Positions 1 through 13,236 of a stretch of 64,000 nt of DNA are shown in pieces. Location of the stretch: assembly GCF_014851395.1 (NCBI RefSeq), contig NW_024041150.1, positions 36,467,585-36,531,584 on the forward strand, read 5' to 3'. The notes beneath the pieces are model-generated. The model saw nothing but the letters and a program-made list of their open reading frames with translations, was not told the DNA's origin and made no database searches. The number at the start of each line of letters is the position of its first letter. The first letter of the stretch is position 1. The translations under genes and the position numbers were made by a program. Source of the DNA: Micropterus salmoides. Its lineage: Eukaryota; Chordata; Actinopteri; Centrarchiformes; Centrarchidae.

Positions 1-3000
1 TTGTGTTAGCATGCTAACATTTGCTAATTAGCACTAAACACAAAGTACAGCTAAGTCAGTGTCATTAGTTTTGAAGGTATTTGGTCAAAAAACAAAGTAT
101 CGGACATTTTGACCTTCGGAAAATTTTGACCAGATGACGGCACTAGATGAAAAGTCAGGGGATTACCAAAGTCTGTAGGATCCATCCTCTGGGACCCGTG
201 AATGTCATTACAAAATGCCACCTTTAACAATCCATGTTGTAGAAGTTGAGATATTTCACAGCATCAAGTGAAACTATTTGGCCCTCAGGTGGCGGTAGAG
301 AATAACCAAAGTAATTCACACCTGCTATCTCAAATTAAGTATTGGATAGTGGAGTTTTATTATAATGTGCTATTTATGTGTTGTTAAATGGACCCTGTAT
401 TTGTTGGCTTTATCATTATACACTTGTGCACGGTTTGCACACTGGAAAAGTGCCTGGAATTTGTTTCTTATGTTCTCTTGAATTTTAACACCCCTGAATG
501 TAACGAGGGCTCCTCTATATCACATTAAGGCAGTGGTTCCTCCTCCAGTTTGGAATAGATTGATGTATTTGTCTGACCAAATGGGGAAAAACACTCAGGG
601 AATTACTCAGGCAGCTTATTAATTTCATCTACACAACTTTTCTGGACAGATGGCACTTTTTTCACATCATTTGAATGAAGAAATAATAGAATGAGACAGG
701 GAAAGCCCTGCCAACAGACCCTGGAGGCCTTGTGCCACTTCTAACACGCAACCAGACCCAAGTGATTTGAAATGACTAAGCAACTAGCACTGCCATCCAT
801 AAAAGCTCACACAACAAAAGCTAAAACAAAGAAACATACAATGGATAATACTGAAAATATACTTTATTATTCAGTGCATCCAAATGATTTATGACAATTT
901 ACAAATAAATGTTTAATATTAGTGATGTTTCAGATTTACTTCTTTGGTTATACAACATGTACATGAATATCAATGGGACAAAATCCCAATTACAATGTAG
1001 GTATTTGTTGGTTATAACTGTCAGCATGCAAATCCTACATTTATACTAATATGTTATCTAATTATACAGTCAAACAGCTAGACAGCCCTTGTGTCCCTGT
1101 CCTCATAATTGTGTGTATGTTTATGCAGTTTCTACCTATATTTCTAATGCATACTCAAAAACAAACAAAAAAGCATCCACCAAATGGTGTGTGTCATCGA
1201 AGCCCTGTCTGTAGTGTTAAGTGTCCTGCTATTTTTCAGTAAGCAGATTGTGGTTTTAGTTCTCTAAACATGTAGGATGCAGAAATCTCTAGAGTGAAAT
1301 AGACTTAGCCAAGAACATTTACTTAAGCACAAGCTATTTAGAAAACTCCAAAAGGAAACTGAAAACAAGAATAAAACTCCTGATAATGGCCTCTAGCTGC
1401 AAAGACTCAATGTACAAATGTGGTAGGAACAAACCACATGCTAAAATTGCTGATATAGACTGATATAGGCTGTGTAGCTACAAGTGTCAGTCCCAAAGTT
1501 GATATTTTCGGGTTCATCTCCCGGAGAGCTTGAAGGTGCTCAGTAGATTTCACTGCAGTCATTACATTTTTGTGTGGGAGTCTGGCTGGTGGTGCTTGAC
1601 GAAAGGTTAGACTAAATAGTAACCCAAGATGATTCATCCTCTGAGGATCATGAAAATCCACAGCTAATTTCGTGACAATCTGCCACAATACTTAATAAAA
1701 TACTTTGTCAAGCATCAAAGATTTGTTGAAGGAAACATTTTAAACTGAATGTGGTGCAAAACAAAAGGTGAGGGTCTGGGGATTGATTAAAACAAATTAC
1801 AAAGCAATCTGGCCTGAAGCTGTCAAGGTACTGTGCTCTGGACCATGATGCAAACATTGACATCAATAATTACAACGCTACTGTGGCAAAAATATACAGG
1901 GATGTGATTTATCCGGAATTCCGGATTTTCCGACCTGAAAATGTGATGCCCAGTAAAGAGTAATGTAACGGATTACTATTTCCAAAACAGTTACATTATT
2001 ACAGTTACTAATCCAAGTAACGCTGCGCTACTGAACGCACCATCCCTGACGTGCATGCGCGACCGCGCTGCAGCTCAGCGGCACTGGACCTTAGTCAGCT
2101 GTTAGCCAAGAAGCTAAAGGACAACTGGAGAACAGGGACAGAGAGGTATTTTCGACAGCTGTAAGTAATGTTGTCGCCATTACTGTGTCACAGTCTAAGA
2201 TGCAAAGAACATTGTCGTCCGTTGTAACCTTTGTGCGACCAGCAAAAAGTTTTCAACCGCGAACAGTTCTAATGTTACATTTATACTAAGGCTAATTGAA
2301 GCATCAGCTAAAGGAGAGAAACTCCGGCCGCTGCTGCCAGTGATGCCTGCACTCGTCGGGAGAGAGTGGCGTTATGATAGGCTATCACCCAGCAGTGGGC
2401 CTAAGTAGAGTAGCTAATATTACTTTTTTAAGGAGTAGGTCTATAGCCTATGGTAAGTAACTAGTAGGTAATATTATTTCTGAGTAACTTGCCCAACACT
2501 GAGTTGACAATAAGGAACAGATAAATTGGGAATGTTTTGATTATTGCTTGTTAGAGGCTGTGTCTAATGTTTACTTTGACATTGTTGTCTACTGATCACT
2601 CATGTAGCCTATACATTTTGCTGTGTGAGTGGTTGCTTTTTAAGTCGTCCTTATGTTAAAGGTTTTGGCACGTTATTAATTAATCTCTTGTGAACGGTTG
2701 TGACAGGGTTTAGGCTATATAAGGCCTTTTCACACGGGTCGCTCTGCGCTCCTCATCAACAGACAGGCAAACAAGCGCTCCGCCAGGTAACCATGGCAAC
2801 GGCTACCGTGTAACTGGCGCGTTAAACTGTCGCGGTCGTTCTCGTCTCACGCACACGCCCGCCCGCTGGCAGAGTTTAAATGTCAAACTTTTTTCTACAG
2901 TTTCCAACAGATAGAGACTGATCAGCTGTTTGAGTTTCCTGAAGAATATAAGTATTTCTTTAACAGTCAGGCCACCAGGTCTTAAACAGGCAACAACCTT

Positions 3001-6000
3001 TGCTGCTGTCTCTTATTCATTAAAAATCATCTATTAAGTTCAACTGAACTAATTTGAAAGTTAGTAGTTACATCATTTAGTTATAGACTCAATTATTTCA
3101 TGTTTCATGTTTCACATTTAGCTGTTGAAGTTTGGTAAAAATGAATACAAAATAAATTATTATAGAGAGGTTGCGATGACGCAGTGGATTAGACCCTTGT
3201 CTTTGATTCCCACTGCAACACATCCATTAAATAACTTATTGTCATGGGTTCTGCTTTACCTTCCATATTAGAGCCGCCACCAGTTTAATCGTCGGGTGGT
3301 TTCAGTATATTTTCCTGCATTTTTTGCCCTATGCCAATCACATGCCTGAATATATAAAATCAGTCTTGTTCTTATTTATTTAGAACCTTTATGTTTAGAC
3401 TGCTCTAAGCTAGCTTGACTTGAAAAAGCTACTGGAAAAAGGAAAGCTAGGCTAACTAGCTTCCAATAATTAAGGTCACTGTCAAGAAACTTTTGGTACC
3501 TAAAACTTATCCATGTATGTGGCCTGTATTTCAGTCACCAGGCGGTGCCAGTATGTCATACTCTGCAAGGAGCACAAAACTGTTCTCTCTGATTTCCGGA
3601 CTCTGACCAAATCTCCACACTCCTGGACATGGATCAGCCCTCGCTCTCCCCTCCCATACTCTCTCTCCCTGTCGTTCAGTGTCACCTCTGTCCGTTTGGC
3701 ACAGGCCTGACGGTACATGTACCTTATGCCGATCACCAGCACCATGCCCAAGGTAGCTGAACAGCCCAGGAGCATGCCCAGCTCCCAGGCACTGTGTCTG
3801 GGAGTTATGTCTGGATACTTCCCTTCCCTGTCTGGCTTTCCAGAGGGATGTTTGGTTTTGGGTTTAGTATCCGTGTTGGGAGGGTGTGGTTTCAACTCAT
3901 GGCCTGTATTTAGTTTGAGGTCTGGGTCATGGTTTGGATTGGGTTTGGGGTTTGGGTGAACCATTGATCTTGGTGTTGGTGGGTTGAGGTTGGGCTCAGG
4001 ATCATATGATGCAATGTGGCTCTGGATTTGCAACCTCTGACCTAGGGTGAGTTGTTGGGAAGGCACAGGTGAGCGGTGGGATGTGCGGGTTGAAGAGAGA
4101 GCGACGGGGAGCTGGAGAGGGTTCTGGGTGAGGGGTGGTAGACTGGGAGGACACCAAAGAAGAAATAGCAACGAGTTGGAGAAAGATGAGGAACCCAGTG
4201 AAGATGCTGAGGTAGAAGTAGGACTGGTGATAAAAAATGAGATGACGAATGGAAAGAAGGAGCAAAGAAATGGAATAAGCTGATGGCAATGGTGGAGGAG
4301 GCGAGGGCTGGGGAGATGGTGGAAGAAGAAGGTGAGGAAAAGGTTGAACTTGTGATAGATTGGGGGAGATAAGGATGAGGAAGAAGTAGATAATGGGACT
4401 GAGGAAGGATTGTGGGAAGAGTTTAAGGAGGTTTGGTAGAAGTTACATACGAGGGCATAGGGTAAAATGTGGAGGGTTGGACAGAGGGAAAATAAGGAGG
4501 AATGGAGATCGGGGAAGGAGAGGGGGGGCAGAAAGGGCTGGAGCTGTTGTGGATTGGTTCTTCAAGGAAGGAGAAGATGAGATAGACGCATGGTTGAAGC
4601 AGTTTGTATGGATACCAGCGTTGAACTTTCGGTGCGATGAGTGGTAGAACTAGAGTGTACAGGGGAAGAGGCAGGCAACGTATGGGTGGAAGAAAAGGAT
4701 GAAGAATGAGGTGTGGAAAAAGATGGAGGAATGGCAACAAAGATGGGGCTCATGGTTTTGATCTTTGCTTGGGACTGAAGGTGGGCCTGAGTGTGGGATG
4801 AAGTTGTGTGGGACTCGGGAAAGGACTGACTTGTACCAGTTTGGGAGTGGACTATGCCTTGAGATGAGGATTCTGAGGCTGGATCAGGGTCTGGCTATCC
4901 ATTTCATCCTTGATTAGACTAATTTTAGACGTGGTTAGGCTATTCCTCCAGGGATGTGATGGACCTCTGGGTCTTAAACTTTACTGGACTAGTTTGGTCC
5001 TGGATTGGTCCTTTTGGATTCTGGATATCGGCCTTGGGAAATTTAAATTGTGGAAGCTATGACTTGTTAAAGGTATAACCATGGTGGAGGTTTGGGGATT
5101 TAATGCTGTGTCTTTTGTTTCGGGAATAGTGGGCAGCTTTGGATCATGGAAGTTTCTCTTTGCATCTTTTCTTTCCATCCCAACATCCTTCAGAGGGGGT
5201 AGGGAAGCAAGGGAGTGTAGCAGAAAGAATACTGGTTGTGTTTTGCACTGTGATGTTGGGCAGAAGACTGGTAGTAGAGTCCATCCCTTTAGCCTCGGCT
5301 GAGGAGAAAGAGTCTGTGAAACGAAGGTGGCTGGAAGAGAAAAGAGAGCTCTTCGGGTCCTCGGTATGAACAGCACCTGCCTCTTCAGTCACACTTGAGA
5401 GGAATCCTGAAGTCGCATAGGTGTCATTCTCACCACCTTTAGTAGCATTTCGAAGAGATCCTAAAGTCACTGAGCTGTTGCTTTCAATCCAAGAGAGTCC
5501 AAGAGTTGCCAAAGTCACAGAGCTATTAATCTCCATGGCTGGACGAGTGACTTCTGTTAATGGTGACTTGGTGTATCTGTCGGTTCCATTGATTGTTGGT
5601 GCAGGTGGTCTGAGGGTTGTCGCAGGGCTGGCTGTCTTGTTTGTTTGTTTGTTTGATGATGTAACGGTTCTGAGCTGTGAGCCAACAAGGTAAGAAGAGC
5701 AAGGTATTATTTAGGATGAGGTGTGGATAGAGAAACAGAAAGATAGTCATTGCACAATGCCTAGTTTGTGTTTTGCCCTGGCCTGGAGTTGCATCAGATG
5801 ACTTATATATCATTCTCTGAAATTCGCACTACCAACTTCTTCCTGAAACTGGAGGTAAATACACGTGTACAAACCTGTCTTTTATTGGATATACTGTTCA
5901 TTCAGCATTACACAAGTTGCATACCTTGCAGAGCAGCAACTTCATCTTCCTGTGGTGCAGAAATTGAATTTCTCTCATCCACCCCTGTGATGTTACTCCC

Positions 6001-7050
6001 ACTCCAATGACTATGACTCCCATCACGCACCACTGCGGACGAAATACCTGCCCAGTACACAAAGTAAGACTGCACCACTGTGATGCTGGAATGACAGACA
6101 AAGATTTCTTCATTGCTGAATAATGGGTATGCAATTGATCAAAAATTCCCAAAATGTTTGGCAACAAATGAATTCACCAGTATTTGTCTTTAGTAAATAT
6201 TCGACTGCTAGTTATGATAGTGATCATTTACAACCTTGAACTTGTACAGATGGTAGGCTCATACTCACTAGAACCTGATGTCTCCCATGGGTACATCAGG
6301 AGCCCTCCACACAAACGAGAGGTTTCTCTTCGGCTGTTTGTCAGTGTGTGTGAGGGTGTCGCCCTCCGAGAGGCAGCGCAGAGTGTGTGTGCCAGGGGAG
6401 TTACGGTCCAGGAGCCACCCCCAGCACCGGCCCACTCTCGTAGACCTGACCCCAGCTCCAACTCCCTTTCTGGCCTTGAACCCAACCCCAGCCTGCCCCC
6501 AGCACCCTCCACACTGCGAGCCTGGAGCAGGAAACCCATGAAGTCCCGAGAGCTCGAACAGTTACTGAGAACACAAGCACATAACAAAGAAACAGACATT
6601 AAACTAGTTGTCTTGTACCACTAAATATCTGTCCAGGCAGGTTATTTTATTTTAAAAAAGTACCTCATAACATATAGTGAGTTAATGAACAGTCAACAGT
6701 TATAAATAGTCCCTGGAGGTGAAAATCAATCAGTTAGTTGCTATTTATATATATTGGTGAGTTCATTGACAGATATTTAAGTACATGTGACTTACTATCC
6801 CAGTAGGTAGAGGAAGGTTAAGTTCTAAGTTATTTGTAGATTAATTGTTAAGTTGAAGTTGAAGTAAGTGGTAGAAGTAAGTTGTTAGTCCTTCGTTGAT
6901 TGATTGATTGAGCTTCTTTATTGATTGTAAATATAAAGTGCCTCCAACATGACATGCCCAGCCGCTACAGATACCATCAAAAGGATAAAAACACAAGAAA
7001 GCCAGATGGCTTATTTCCATTGTGGTCCTATTTTTTCTTCTTCTTCTACT
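1..7050. repeat. Left arm of a 7-kb inverted duplication (contig 1)
   Basis: The whole contig end is the reverse complement of 19923-27050: base 1 pairs with 27050 and base 7050 with 19923. The arms are 7050 and 7128 nt long. In the stretches I compared, nearly all differences are 1-2-base indels, often in homopolymers, with a few transitions (for example near 2592 and 2629) and one 21-bp tandem-unit difference. The arm carries exons 2-4 of the Reeler-domain gene on the minus strand. The copy starts exactly at the window edge, so it may extend further left. An unpurged haplotig, or the same locus assembled twice, explains this better than an old duplication, since the arm stops at a scaffold gap inside an intron. 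Confidence 0.95.
3531..6564 (-). pseudogene. Truncated, frameshifted second copy of the Reeler-domain gene
   Basis: Three exons match the gene at 16537-23517: 6564-6269 (Reeler core), 6085-5925 (end of Reeler, 161 nt as in the other copy) and 5674-3531 (mucin-like stalk, membrane segment, tail). Exon 1 with the signal peptide is absent because the contig ends in intron 1. Exon 2 is 296 nt instead of 301 and loses frame several times. Exon 4 lacks two bases at its start and one A in the tail (AAA where the other copy has AAAA), which replaces the last residues. In other places this copy is the intact one: around 3900-4060 it reads through where the right copy shifts. Complementary single-base breaks in homopolymers point to consensus errors in two assemblies of one locus, although true decay cannot be excluded. 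Confidence 0.8.
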
Positions 7051-7550
7051 NNNNNNNNNNNNNNNNNNNNNNNNNNNNNNNNNNNNNNNNNNNNNNNNNN
7101 NNNNNNNNNNNNNNNNNNNNNNNNNNNNNNNNNNNNNNNNNNNNNNNNNNNNNNNNNNNNNNNNNNNNNNNNNNNNNNNNNNNNNNNNNNNNNNNNNNNN
7201 NNNNNNNNNNNNNNNNNNNNNNNNNNNNNNNNNNNNNNNNNNNNNNNNNNNNNNNNNNNNNNNNNNNNNNNNNNNNNNNNNNNNNNNNNNNNNNNNNNNN
7301 NNNNNNNNNNNNNNNNNNNNNNNNNNNNNNNNNNNNNNNNNNNNNNNNNNNNNNNNNNNNNNNNNNNNNNNNNNNNNNNNNNNNNNNNNNNNNNNNNNNN
7401 NNNNNNNNNNNNNNNNNNNNNNNNNNNNNNNNNNNNNNNNNNNNNNNNNNNNNNNNNNNNNNNNNNNNNNNNNNNNNNNNNNNNNNNNNNNNNNNNNNNN
7501 NNNNNNNNNNNNNNNNNNNNNNNNNNNNNNNNNNNNNNNNNNNNNNNNNN
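7051..7550. other. Assembly gap of 500 N between contigs 1 and 2
   Basis: Exactly 500 N, the same length as the other two gaps, so it is a placeholder of unknown true size. It separates the inverted haplotig-like arm from contig 2. Confidence 1.
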
Positions 7551-8125
7551 AGAAAACAAAAATAAGAGAGACAATTTTTCTTTAAATTAAATCCTTTGAG
7601 CAAAAGTAGGAAAAATAAGGACTAATTAAAGTGTCCTTATTATGCTAAAGTCTAAAGTTAATAATATTCTGTAGGGATTCAAGAATGTTTGACAAAGTTC
7701 ATTAAGAGTGTTTCATTTAATCTTGTCAAGTTCATATTCATTTAACGTTGAGAGTGTTACAAAACTTAGTGTAGTCATTATTCAGTGTTTAGTCATAATT
7801 ATATTCATTTACTTTGCGTTTATTGAGGAGTTGTAGATAGTAAAATGTTGGTTTCCCTTTGAAGGGATCTGGACATGGTTCTGGTAAGGGAATTGAATCG
7901 ATAGAAGGTTTCTTTTTTATAGAAAAAGTGATTTATGTGTACATAATTTTTTGCATTACATATTACTGTTGAAGGTTTACATCTAGAGGATAGAATGAAG
8001 GTAAACAGGATTCGACGCTAGCAGCGTCGAAGGGGAGGATTTGTTGTAATTAATTACGGCCTATGTGCAGAAAAACAATTGTAAACAGTCACAAGTTTAA
8101 AGGAATGATTAGTTTGATAAAATGT
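7551..8125. repeat. Contig-end segment matching 60656-60088 in reverse
   Basis: The first 575 bases of contig 2 are the reverse complement of the first 569 bases of contig 4. The match reaches the exact end of both contigs, and in the part I aligned by eye the differences are only short indels (for example CAAAAATA against CAAAATA). It includes a GC-rich hairpin at 8011-8031 with 9-nt arms TTCGACGCT and AGCGTCGAA around a 3-nt loop. The geometry is that of a dovetail overlap between neighbouring contigs. Confidence 0.9.
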
Positions 8126-10063
8126 TGTAGACACAGCTCAATTACTTAATTGTCACTGTCAAAAACATATTTTCATTTGGTTGTTGTTGCCAACGAAATC
8201 ACGAGCTGTAAGGGGACGTAGCTGTGAAAAGTACTTATTGGAGCACTTTTGAGTAAACAAAGATGGGAAATGGGGGTGATTTGACATTTTAAACACATAA
8301 AACAAGATAAGGATCCATTGGATTCAAAATTCTCTTTGCCAAAGAACTTTCGGGAACACTCTGCACATGAGAGAGAGACGAACTAAAGAGGAGAGTGGGG
8401 AGCATTGTTATCACTAATCTTTTATTATCTAAATAAATGTAAATATCTAATATGTATGCAAATTGTAACAGAAGGCAGAAGTTGGCCTCAGTGGAGCCTT
8501 CCTGGGAGAAAGAAATCCCTTGGGTAAGATTAATGTAATTACATTATCACAAGGTGGCTATATTGAATGTATGTGTACTTAAAGAATATCCATGTAAAGA
8601 GAACCAACAAATGACATTGTTTTGCCTAAATTCTATGTTTTACCTTTGAATTCTTGTGAAAACCATGTTGCCAACCAAAAGTTTAGAATGGTCGTGTTTC
8701 TGGGAATTGAGAAATTCCTTCCTGGAAACCTACTCAAGGGGGATATCAGATTAATGACTTGTTTTGTTGATCTTTAATCACACAGGAACCTAGCATAGGG
8801 GAGATGACGCAGTTAGAAATCCGCCATGTTGCGTACGTGGATGTAATTTTGGGGGGTTATATTTGAGTTAACAAGGAGTGGCCGTTAGACTTGATTCCAG
8901 AGAGGGGGAAGGACGAGTCTCCGGCAAAACTGGGGTCAGTAAACCTCTCTCTAAGAATTAGGATTTAATCATTGAATCATTTAATATCAGGATAATGTAA
9001 AGTTAATGTCCAGTGGTTTTAGAAGGCTACTCTTGAGGGTTTTGAGTAATCTTTAGGATATTGGTAGGAGATTCCTTTGAGCATAACCCCACACTAGCAT
9101 AAACTGTGTTTACATTAGTAACATTAGTGATATGGTTGAATTATGTTATGTTGCTACTTGCTGGAGTACTTTCCGTTAAGTGTCCTGATGTGACTGATAT
9201 TATGAGATGACAATTCAGTTCGGTGATGCTTCCGTTATTCGTATTCGTAACGTTAATGAGAATATCACTTGATTAACAGACTGTCACTTACCCTTTCTGT
9301 GATCATGAGGCATTTTCTTCAACTCCAGATGATACATTTTTGGATCATTAAACCACTGTGCAATCGATTTTTGTTTTTAAGGTTAAGTGACCCCTACCAG
9401 CTGACAAATGAGAATGTTAGAAAAACTTCAATAAAACATTTTCACAAAAGTGCTTTCAACATTAAAACTCCGAAGTTCACGCTAAAAATGCATGCGCAGG
9501 TGAGCTTTCCCACACACAGCATCCACCTGAGGCTCGAAGGTCAGCTTGTCATCAATAGTAATGCACAGATATTTATTTTGCTTATTTTTTTAACAGCGTG
9601 AGCACTGAGCGCCACAGGAGAGATGGTGGTAGGATTTTCCTGAAGTCTACTATATCTCTTTAGTTTGAGAGGCATTTCTGTCCAAAAAGGACAACATACA
9701 CCACTCTAAAAAAAGAGCGAAAAAAGAGCGATACCGCGGCTTCGCCAGTATCCGATCTGAGAAACACCTCAGACGGACAGATTCCTATTCAGGACTGGTG
9801 CCATCATCGTCACTACCAAGAGCAACCTCAGTAAGAGGCTTAACTAAAAATGTCTGGGCAGAGAAATAGACATATTTGTATTGTTCTGTGCCGAGCGTTT
9901 GTGTTAATTGTGGATTTTATGGACCGCTGCTCTGCTGGTAGATGTTGCCGTTGCCACTTTGATTCATTCCAGTTTCACAATTTGAACTGCCATTTTGGGC
10001 CTATAGTGTTGTGCAACCTCACACAGGTGGTCACACACCCACATCTCTCTCCTACCTCTCTTT

Positions 10064-10095
<32 letters not shown>

Positions 10096-10779
10096 TCAAT
10101 TCTGGAAAAAAAATCTTTTTCACAATATTTAAATTTTCTGTGATGCATCTGTACAGACAGCACTAACAGAGACTGAAGCAGAGGAGGGAAACAGAAAAAG
10201 ATCACTGTAAAATAACTGCTGGAAAGAGCTGAAGACTGATGAGAGAGTGGACGACCATCAGAGGATTCGAGTATAGTTTAATAAAGAAAGAAAAGCAGAA
10301 AGATGAACAGGTAGAAAGACAGAAAAAAATACAAACAAACCAGGCAAAATCAAAACCTCTGACCTCCAGTGTGCTGCTGACTCTGTGCAGATAGAGCGCC
10401 TCCTGCTGGATGAAGTTGTTGTAGCTGACCGGACCGGAGCTCCTTGAGGAAGGAGGATGAGCGGAGCCTCTGCCAACAAGTCGCTGTTGCCCCACACAGC
10501 ATCAAACAGACTCAGACCGGGAACGATGCCTCAGATACAGAGGGGAAGAAACCAATCTTATTGTTATCCAACTGGTTCACTGGTTGTAGCTGCCTTTTGG
10601 CCATTTCATTAACTACCAACAAAAGTAGGTTCTGCATTATAGAGAGGACCTGTGTTAAAATCTGGTTTAAAGACATGAAATGTCATTCATGAATTTTATT
10701 GGTGGTCGTGTTATTGGTTTAGTGTAATATTACAGCAAGTCGTGTTATTGGTGGTCGTGTTTAATATTACAGCATTAAA
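8126..10779. other. Gene-free stretch, possibly LTR-derived at its start
   Basis: I see no convincing coding exon. The part to about 9000 is non-coding, with AATAAA-like sites near 8433 and a TATATTT box near 8858 followed by a purine-rich stretch. If contig 4 is joined here in reverse (see the overlap), it would lie just downstream of the retrovirus-like element and could be its 3' end. A (CA)n microsatellite lies at about 10070-10094. The short open frames in this stretch have no recognisable domain. Confidence 0.5.
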
Positions 10780-11435
10780 TACTACTCACAAATATTAAGG
10801 GAACACCTAAATCACATCTGATTTTGATGAACGAAATTGTTCAAAATCTTTACTGTATATTCATTGAGAACAAAAGGACGTAACAACAGTCAGTGGAAAT
10901 CAAAATCACCCACCAACTGAGGGCTGGATTCAAAATCACACCAAAAATCATAGTAAAAAAATGTAAATCACAGGCTGATCCAACTTGCGTGACTCTGCTC
11001 ACAGCAACTCATTATGTGATCAATGTGATCTGGATCAGGGCATCAGTGAGCTCCTCCATGCTCTTGAGACTGTGCTGGGAGACAGTAAACCTTCTTGCAA
11101 CGGCAAGTATAGATGTGCCATCCTGGAGGAGCTGGACTACCTGGGCAACCTGGATGGGCTGCAGGTACTGCCACACACTACCAGTAGAGACAAGGAATGA
11201 AGCAAAACACATAACAATCAGTCTGGAGGGATAAGGAGAGAGCAACTGTCTTGCTGATACCTCTTGAATGCAGCTGTTGTCACTTTCACTTGCACCAAAA
11301 CAGGTTACACACCACCAAAACTGGTCACAATCGCTTCTGCTTCATAACTGGACAGATTGATGTCCCTGAAGTTTAATTAACAAGAAGAAGATATGCTGTG
11401 GTGATTAAGTTTTGCCTTACTTTTTCAGCAGTGTA
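10780..11435 (-). mobile_element. Deleted Tc1-like DNA transposon
   Basis: The ends are related inverted repeats: TACTACTCACAAATATTAAG on the left and TTTTTCAGCAGTGTA on the right, both at TA, the Tc1/mariner target. On the minus strand 11245-11012 an open frame contains QVAQVVQLLQDGTS followed by AVARRFTVS, which I recognise as the N-terminal helix-turn-helix DNA-binding region of Tc1-family transposases. The catalytic DDE part is missing, so the element is an internally deleted, non-autonomous copy. Confidence 0.8.
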
Positions 11436-11997
11436 CTAAGAAGTGTTTCCAACGTTCAGTCTATTGTGCAGCTAGTGACTGGTAAAAGTGGGAAAGATCT
11501 TTAAAATGGTAGCAAGTGGAGTTTAAGATGTGATTGTTTTGTCAATCTTGTATTTCCAAAGTCAGACATGGCCCAACAGTAATTTCTTTGCCATACGTAC
11601 TGGGATGCTACAACAACCAGTAAACTGTTACCTGGTGTCCTGTTGTTGGGGAGGACTTTAGAAGAGGACCTGGAGATAAACAGAGGAGATATTCAAGGTG
11701 GGCAAGGCAAAAATGAGTCATGAGCTGTTTCAAGGTTCAGACACGTGGTTGATTATCACACATCAGGACTTTGCATTTTATTTTCATACATTTGCAGTTT
11801 GAAGCTTTCACAGGAAGCTGATCTAGAGTGAGCTGGTGCCACTGCTCCAGATCTGTTTACCCTTTTTATATTCAATTATTGGACAGACTGTGATGTTTCC
11901 ACATCTAATAAGACATGTTGCAGATGGAAAAACTTATCAGACTCACAGTGGGAATGGACTCACAGAGTATGACTCCAAGGTAAAACAGCAGTAACAG

Positions 11998-12035
11998 CAA
12001 GCCTACAATAAAGCAGTAGCTTTATTGTAGGCTTG
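11998..12035. repeat. Perfect 17-bp hairpin with 4-nt loop
   Basis: CAAGCCTACAATAAAGC at 11998-12014 is followed by AGTA and its exact reverse complement at 12019-12035. Pairing stops abruptly on both sides. No flanking target duplication is obvious. It could come from a local template-switch event. Confidence 0.9.
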
Positions 12036-13053
12036 TACAGATGGACCAGGTGAAGGTACCAAAAATACAAGGCAAGAATGAGGGTCGTAAACAAGGTCAC
12101 AACTCACTGGCTCACTAGGGAATAACACAGAATAAAGGCTGGAACGCTGTCACAGGGAACAAGAAGATCTGGCAAAGACCTCAGGGGAGAGTGGGTTTAT
12201 ATATGCTAGGGGAGGGGAGACAGTGAGACTCAGGTGCAGCACATTAGGCCGGGGACAGGTAATCACACATGGAGGGAAGGCAGACGAAGACCTGAAACAA
12301 GACACAAGACAAGACAAGACACATAACTCAACTCAGAGGGCTTGTCATGACCAAGGGGGTAAGCCACAGTTGGAATAGTGAAGCTGACCAAAGCCTGCAT
12401 GGACGGTTCCATGTAGCCCCTTATTGCTGTCAAAACCCTGTGACATCCTGTCGCACATGCGAGATGTAAGTGTATTGTTTAGATCATAAACTCTCAGTGA
12501 ATCTAAAAATTACGTTTTTCTGCCAGTGCTTTACGTCATTAAACTACAGTTATGCTGCGCGATCATGCGCAGTAGACGCTGGTGCCAAAAGGAAGTAGCC
12601 CTGTAGTAGAATTGTACTGTTTTATTACTATGTTCAAATGTTAGTTTAATCATAGCCATATGTCAGTCACCACTGTGAAGAAGACAAACAAGCACAAACA
12701 CACACTAATACTCAGTTGGTACACATGTGTACATTTTTGTTAAATTTTATTATTATGTTCACTACTACGACTGGCAGAAACTAAGATACTGCAATAGTTA
12801 CACCATTTAATAGCAGACACATGTAACTAGTTTGTTTCACATGTTGAACACACTGGCTTAAAAGAGCAGAGATACATAAATGTTACAACCATCCCCGGTT
12901 TCTATGTACTGTATTTTTTATTCACATGTAAATAGTTAATATTGCATATAGCCTATTCTCTACTATATATGCTTGAACTGAACTTAATTAATTCTGATTT
13001 AAAAAGACATAAAAACTGCACTTAATATTCACATACACTCTTTTTGTATCCTT

Positions 13054-13236
13054 AAGCTGATGATACACAGAGCAACTTTTAGAGCAACATTGCTGCCAAT
13101 GGTAATGAGTAAAGACTACTACCGTAATCTCCTTCCTGCCACCCGCCCTGCCCCACCGCTATCCGTTCAAAACATCGTTGGACTTGCCAGTAGCAAGACT
13201 GCCCAGCAAAAAGTTGCCCCCGTGTATCATCAGCTT
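13054..13236. mobile_element. Short MITE with terminal inverted repeats
   Basis: AAGCTGATGATACAC at 13054 is mirrored by GTGTATCATCAGCTT at 13222-13236. The similarity continues inward through a shared GCAACTTTTT motif. At about 183 bp it cannot encode a transposase, and the open frame across it (13060-13263) is incidental. Confidence 0.75.

Noticed and set aside
3175..3235. tRNA-like sequence (GATTCCCACTGCAAC) in both inverted arms
   Set aside because: The cloverleaf does not close; at most it is a degraded SINE head.
10369..10495. Possible minus-strand exon with YNNFIQQEALYLHR and a CTGGAG/GTCAGA donor
   Set aside because: More than one frame is open on both strands, no acceptor-linked partner exon or known domain was found, and it stands alone among repeats.
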